Origin: Bufo bufo
Lineage: Eukaryota; Chordata; Amphibia; Anura; Bufonidae
NCBI RefSeq assembly: GCF_905171765.1
Contig: NC_053392.1
Location: 442,770,837-442,834,836 of the forward strand
DNA: 64,000 bases
Reading direction: 5' to 3'
Shown: positions 61,629-64,000 of the stretch, piece by piece
Position numbering within the stretch: position 1 is the first letter of the stretch
Layout of the letters: every line of letters starts with the position of its first letter
The notes under the pieces: generated by a model
Told to the model about the DNA's origin: nothing
Database searches by the model: none
Seen by the model: only the letters and a program-made list of their open reading frames with translations
Program-made: the position numbers and the translations under genes

Positions 61629-63754
61629 ATGAGGCGGTGAGCGGGAAGGCCGAAGTTACGCTGTAGCGCAGACAGGCGAGCAGCGGCAGGGTGTGAACGC
61701 CGGAAGCGCAAACAGACGGCCCGCACTTTATGCAGCAGCTCTGACATGTCGGGGTAGTTGCGAATGAACTTCTGCACCACCAAATTCAGCACATGCGCCA
61801 GGCAAGGGATGTGCGTCAAACCGGCTAGTCCCAGAGCTGCAACGAGATTTCGCCCATTATCGCACACCACCAGGCCGGGCTTGAGGCTCACCGGCAGCAA
61901 CCACTCGTCGGTCTGTTGTTCTATACCCCGCCACAACTCCTGTGCGGTGTGGGGCCTGTCCCCCAAACATATGAGTTTCAGAATGGCCTGCTGACGTTTA
62001 CCCCGTGCTGTGCTGAAGTTGGTGGTGAAGGTGTGTGGCTGACTGGATGAGCAGGTGGAAGAAGAGGAGGAGGAAGTTGAGTAGGAGGAGGAGGAGACAA
62101 GAGGCAAAGAATTTTGCCCTGCGATCCTTGGCGGCGGAAGGACGTGCGCCAAACAGCTCTCCGCCTGGGGCCCAGCCGCCACTACATTTACCCAGTGTGC
62201 AGTTAGGGAGATATAGCGTCCCTGGCCGTGCTTACTGGTCCACGTATCTGTGGTTAGGTGGACCTTGCCACAGATGGCGTTGCGCAGTGCACACTTGATT
62301 TTATCGGACACTTGTTTGTGCAGGGAAGGCACGGCTCTCTTGGAGAAGTAGTGGCGGCTGGGAACAACATACTGTGGGACAGCAAGTGACATGAGCTGTT
62401 TGAAGCTGTGTGTGTCCACCAGCCTAAATGACAGCATTTCATAGGCCAGTAGTTTAGAAATGCTGGCATTCAGGGCCAGGGATCGAGGGTGGCTAGGTGG
62501 GAATTTACGCTTTCTCTCAAATGTTTGTGAGATGGAGAGCTGAACGCTGCCGTGTGACATGGTTGAGATGCTTGGTGACGCAGGTGGTGGTGTTGGTGGT
62601 ACATCCCATGTTTGCTGGTCGGCAGGTGCCAACGTTCCTCCAGAGGTAGAGGAAGAGGCCGAGGCGGCGGCAGCAGCAGCAGAAGAGGCCGAGGCGGCAG
62701 CAGCAGAAGAGGCAGCAGGGGGAGCCTGAGTGACTTCCTTGTTTTTAAGGTGTTTACTCCACTGCAGTTCATGCTTTGCATGCAGGTGCCTGGTCATGCA
62801 GGTTGTGCTAAGGTTCAGAACGTTAATGCCTCGCTTCAGGCTCTGATGGCACAGCGTGCAAACCACTCGGGTCTTGTCGTCAGCACATTGTTTGAAGAAG
62901 TGCCATGCCAGGGAACTCCTTGAAGCTGCCTTTGGGGTGCTCGGTCCCAGATGGCGGCAGTCAGTAGCAGGCGGAGTCTCTTGGCGGCGGGTGTTCTAAT
63001 TTTGCCCACTGCTCCCTCTTTTGCTACGCTGTTGGCTCGGTCTCACCACTGCCTCTTCCTCCGAACTGTGAAAGTCAGTGGCACGACCTTCATTCCATGT
63101 GGGGTCTAGGACCTCATCGTCCCCTGCATCGTCTTCCACCCAGTCTTGACCCCTGACCTCCTGTTCAGTCTGCACACTGCAGAAAGACGCAGCAGTTGGC
63201 ACCTGTGTTTCGTCATCATCAGAGACGTGCTGAGGTGGTATTCCCATGTCCTCATCATCAGGAAACATAAGTGGTTGTGCGTTAGTGCATTCTATCTCTT
63301 CCACCCCTGGTGAAGGGCTAGGTGGATGCCCTTGGGAAACCCTGGCAGCAGAGACTTCAAACAGCATAAGAGACTGCTGCATAACTTGAGGCTCAGACAG
63401 TTTCCCTGATATGCATGGGGGTGATGTGACAGACTGATGGGCTTGGTTTTCATGCGCCATCTGTGCGCTTTCTGCAGAAGACTGGGTGGGAGATAATGTG
63501 AACGTGCTGGATGCACTGTCGGCCACCCAATTGACTAATGCCTGTACCTGCTCAGGCCTTACCATCCTTAGAACGGCATTGGGCCCCACCAAATATCCCT
63601 GTAAATTCTGGCGGCTACTGGGACCTGAGGTAGTTGGTACACTAGGACGTGTGGCTGTGGCAGAACGGCCACGTCCTCTCCCAGCACCAGAGGGTCCACT
63701 AACACCACCACGACCATGTCCACGTCCGCGTCCCTTATTAGATGTTTTCCTCAT
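61574..63754 (-). pseudogene. hAT copy 2, N-terminal and catalytic transposase part, one stop
   Basis: One frame from 63754 to 61574 with a single TAG at 62996-62998. Order: RG-rich start (TSNKGRGRGHGRGGVSG), an acidic region, BED finger (FFKQCADDKTRVVCTLCHQS to TRHLHAKHEL), an Ala/Ser tract, FERKRKFPPSHPRSLALNAS, VHLTTDTWTSKHGQGRYISL with the first catalytic Asp, LVVCDNGRNLVAALGLAGLT with the second, and DVPTRWNSTLHMLDRL, after which it stops at the deletion joint. It is more complete than copy 1. Confidence 0.92.
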
Positions 63755-64000
63755 TGTTCCCGTTCACCACAATTTTGAGAATGGCAAATTTGGGAATAGT
63801 TTTTCAACCCAGAACAAAAAGTGTGCTTTTACGGTCACTACAAATAACTTGACCAGCTAAAACAGTACAGATTTGGTTGAATAGAGATGTGAGGCCTGTT
63901 TTTTTTTGCGCTGTGTGACAGGTATAGGTTTAATCACAGAATCAGACTTCTATCTGCACGCTAGCGTGTGTCTTAGGTTTTTCTGAATGACACTATCAGT
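63755..64000. other. 5' leader of hAT copy 2
   Basis: Non-coding subterminal sequence upstream of the transposase start on the minus strand, cut by the window edge. Confidence 0.6.

Larger units (their letters stand above)
59342..64000 (-). mobile_element. hAT transposon copy 2, runs off the window
   Basis: The left end TAGAGTTGAGCGAACACCTGG matches copy 1 (40810), followed by the same 'aagtcaatggggacc' subterminal block. It holds a 141-bp tandem array and a decayed transposase on the minus strand. The other end lies beyond 64000. Confidence 0.92.

Overview
The window looks like a stretch of an anuran amphibian (frog or toad) genome. This is inferred from its repeat content: T2/Kolobok-type TTAA MITEs, hAT repeats with subterminal GTTCGGGTTCG motifs, Neptune-like Penelope elements and a CR1 3' tail of amphibian type. 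It also follows from a vertebrate host gene, of which two small exons are visible. I see no prokaryotic genes, tRNA genes or CRISPR arrays. Species cannot be told from the sequence.

Host gene: two spliced exons on the + strand (29132-29168 and 29652-29821) match the start of IPCEF1, including the first part of its PH domain. No further exons were found, so the rest of the window is probably intronic or flanking sequence filled with nested transposable elements.

Layout. 1-1900: decayed L1 endonuclease fragment and an anonymous repeat. 1886-7108: a minus-strand CR1/L2-type LINE split by an open, DD37E Tc1/mariner element (1954-3512, TA duplication) and by a 2.1-kb insertion with LTR-like ends (4087-6215). 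7450-8454 and 14569 on: L1 ORF1 interrupted by a 6.1-kb Penelope-like element, PLE1 (8455-14554, 14-bp duplication). 15100-22046: a dead Tc1 element carrying a 5.8-kb Ty3/gypsy element (15621-21439) whose integrase lies upstream of its reverse transcriptase, the Gmr1 arrangement. It is itself hit by a Harbinger-type MITE. 22-27 kb: MITEs, minisatellite and AT-rich repeat. 27.1-27.7 kb: Tc1 fragment. 28-30 kb: mostly unique sequence with the two exons. 31.3-33.0 kb: 29-bp minisatellite split by a Penelope-derived inverted segment. 33.3-39.8 kb: a solo LTR, then a Tc1 element containing a CR1 LINE, which in turn contains a MITE and a solo LTR of the same Gmr1-like family, then another Tc1. 40810-44920: hAT copy 1, containing two pieces of 18S rDNA in the transposase gap. 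46.0-58.6 kb: a decayed BEL/Pao retrotransposon split by PLE2 (51159-58211, also a 14-bp duplication). 58.6-59.3 kb: a third Penelope-derived piece. 59342 to the end: hAT copy 2, running off the window, with a 141-bp tandem array.

The most notable system is the pair of Penelope-like elements. Each has a basic, coiled-coil-like ORF1, an ORF2 with RT plus a Cys-rich GIY-YIG endonuclease in the -1 frame relative to ORF1, long direct and inverted pseudo-LTRs, and hammerhead ribozyme folds in opposed arms. Both look recently inserted, yet each is disabled by a single CpG-type transition: a stop codon in PLE1, and the loss of a catalytic aspartate in PLE2.
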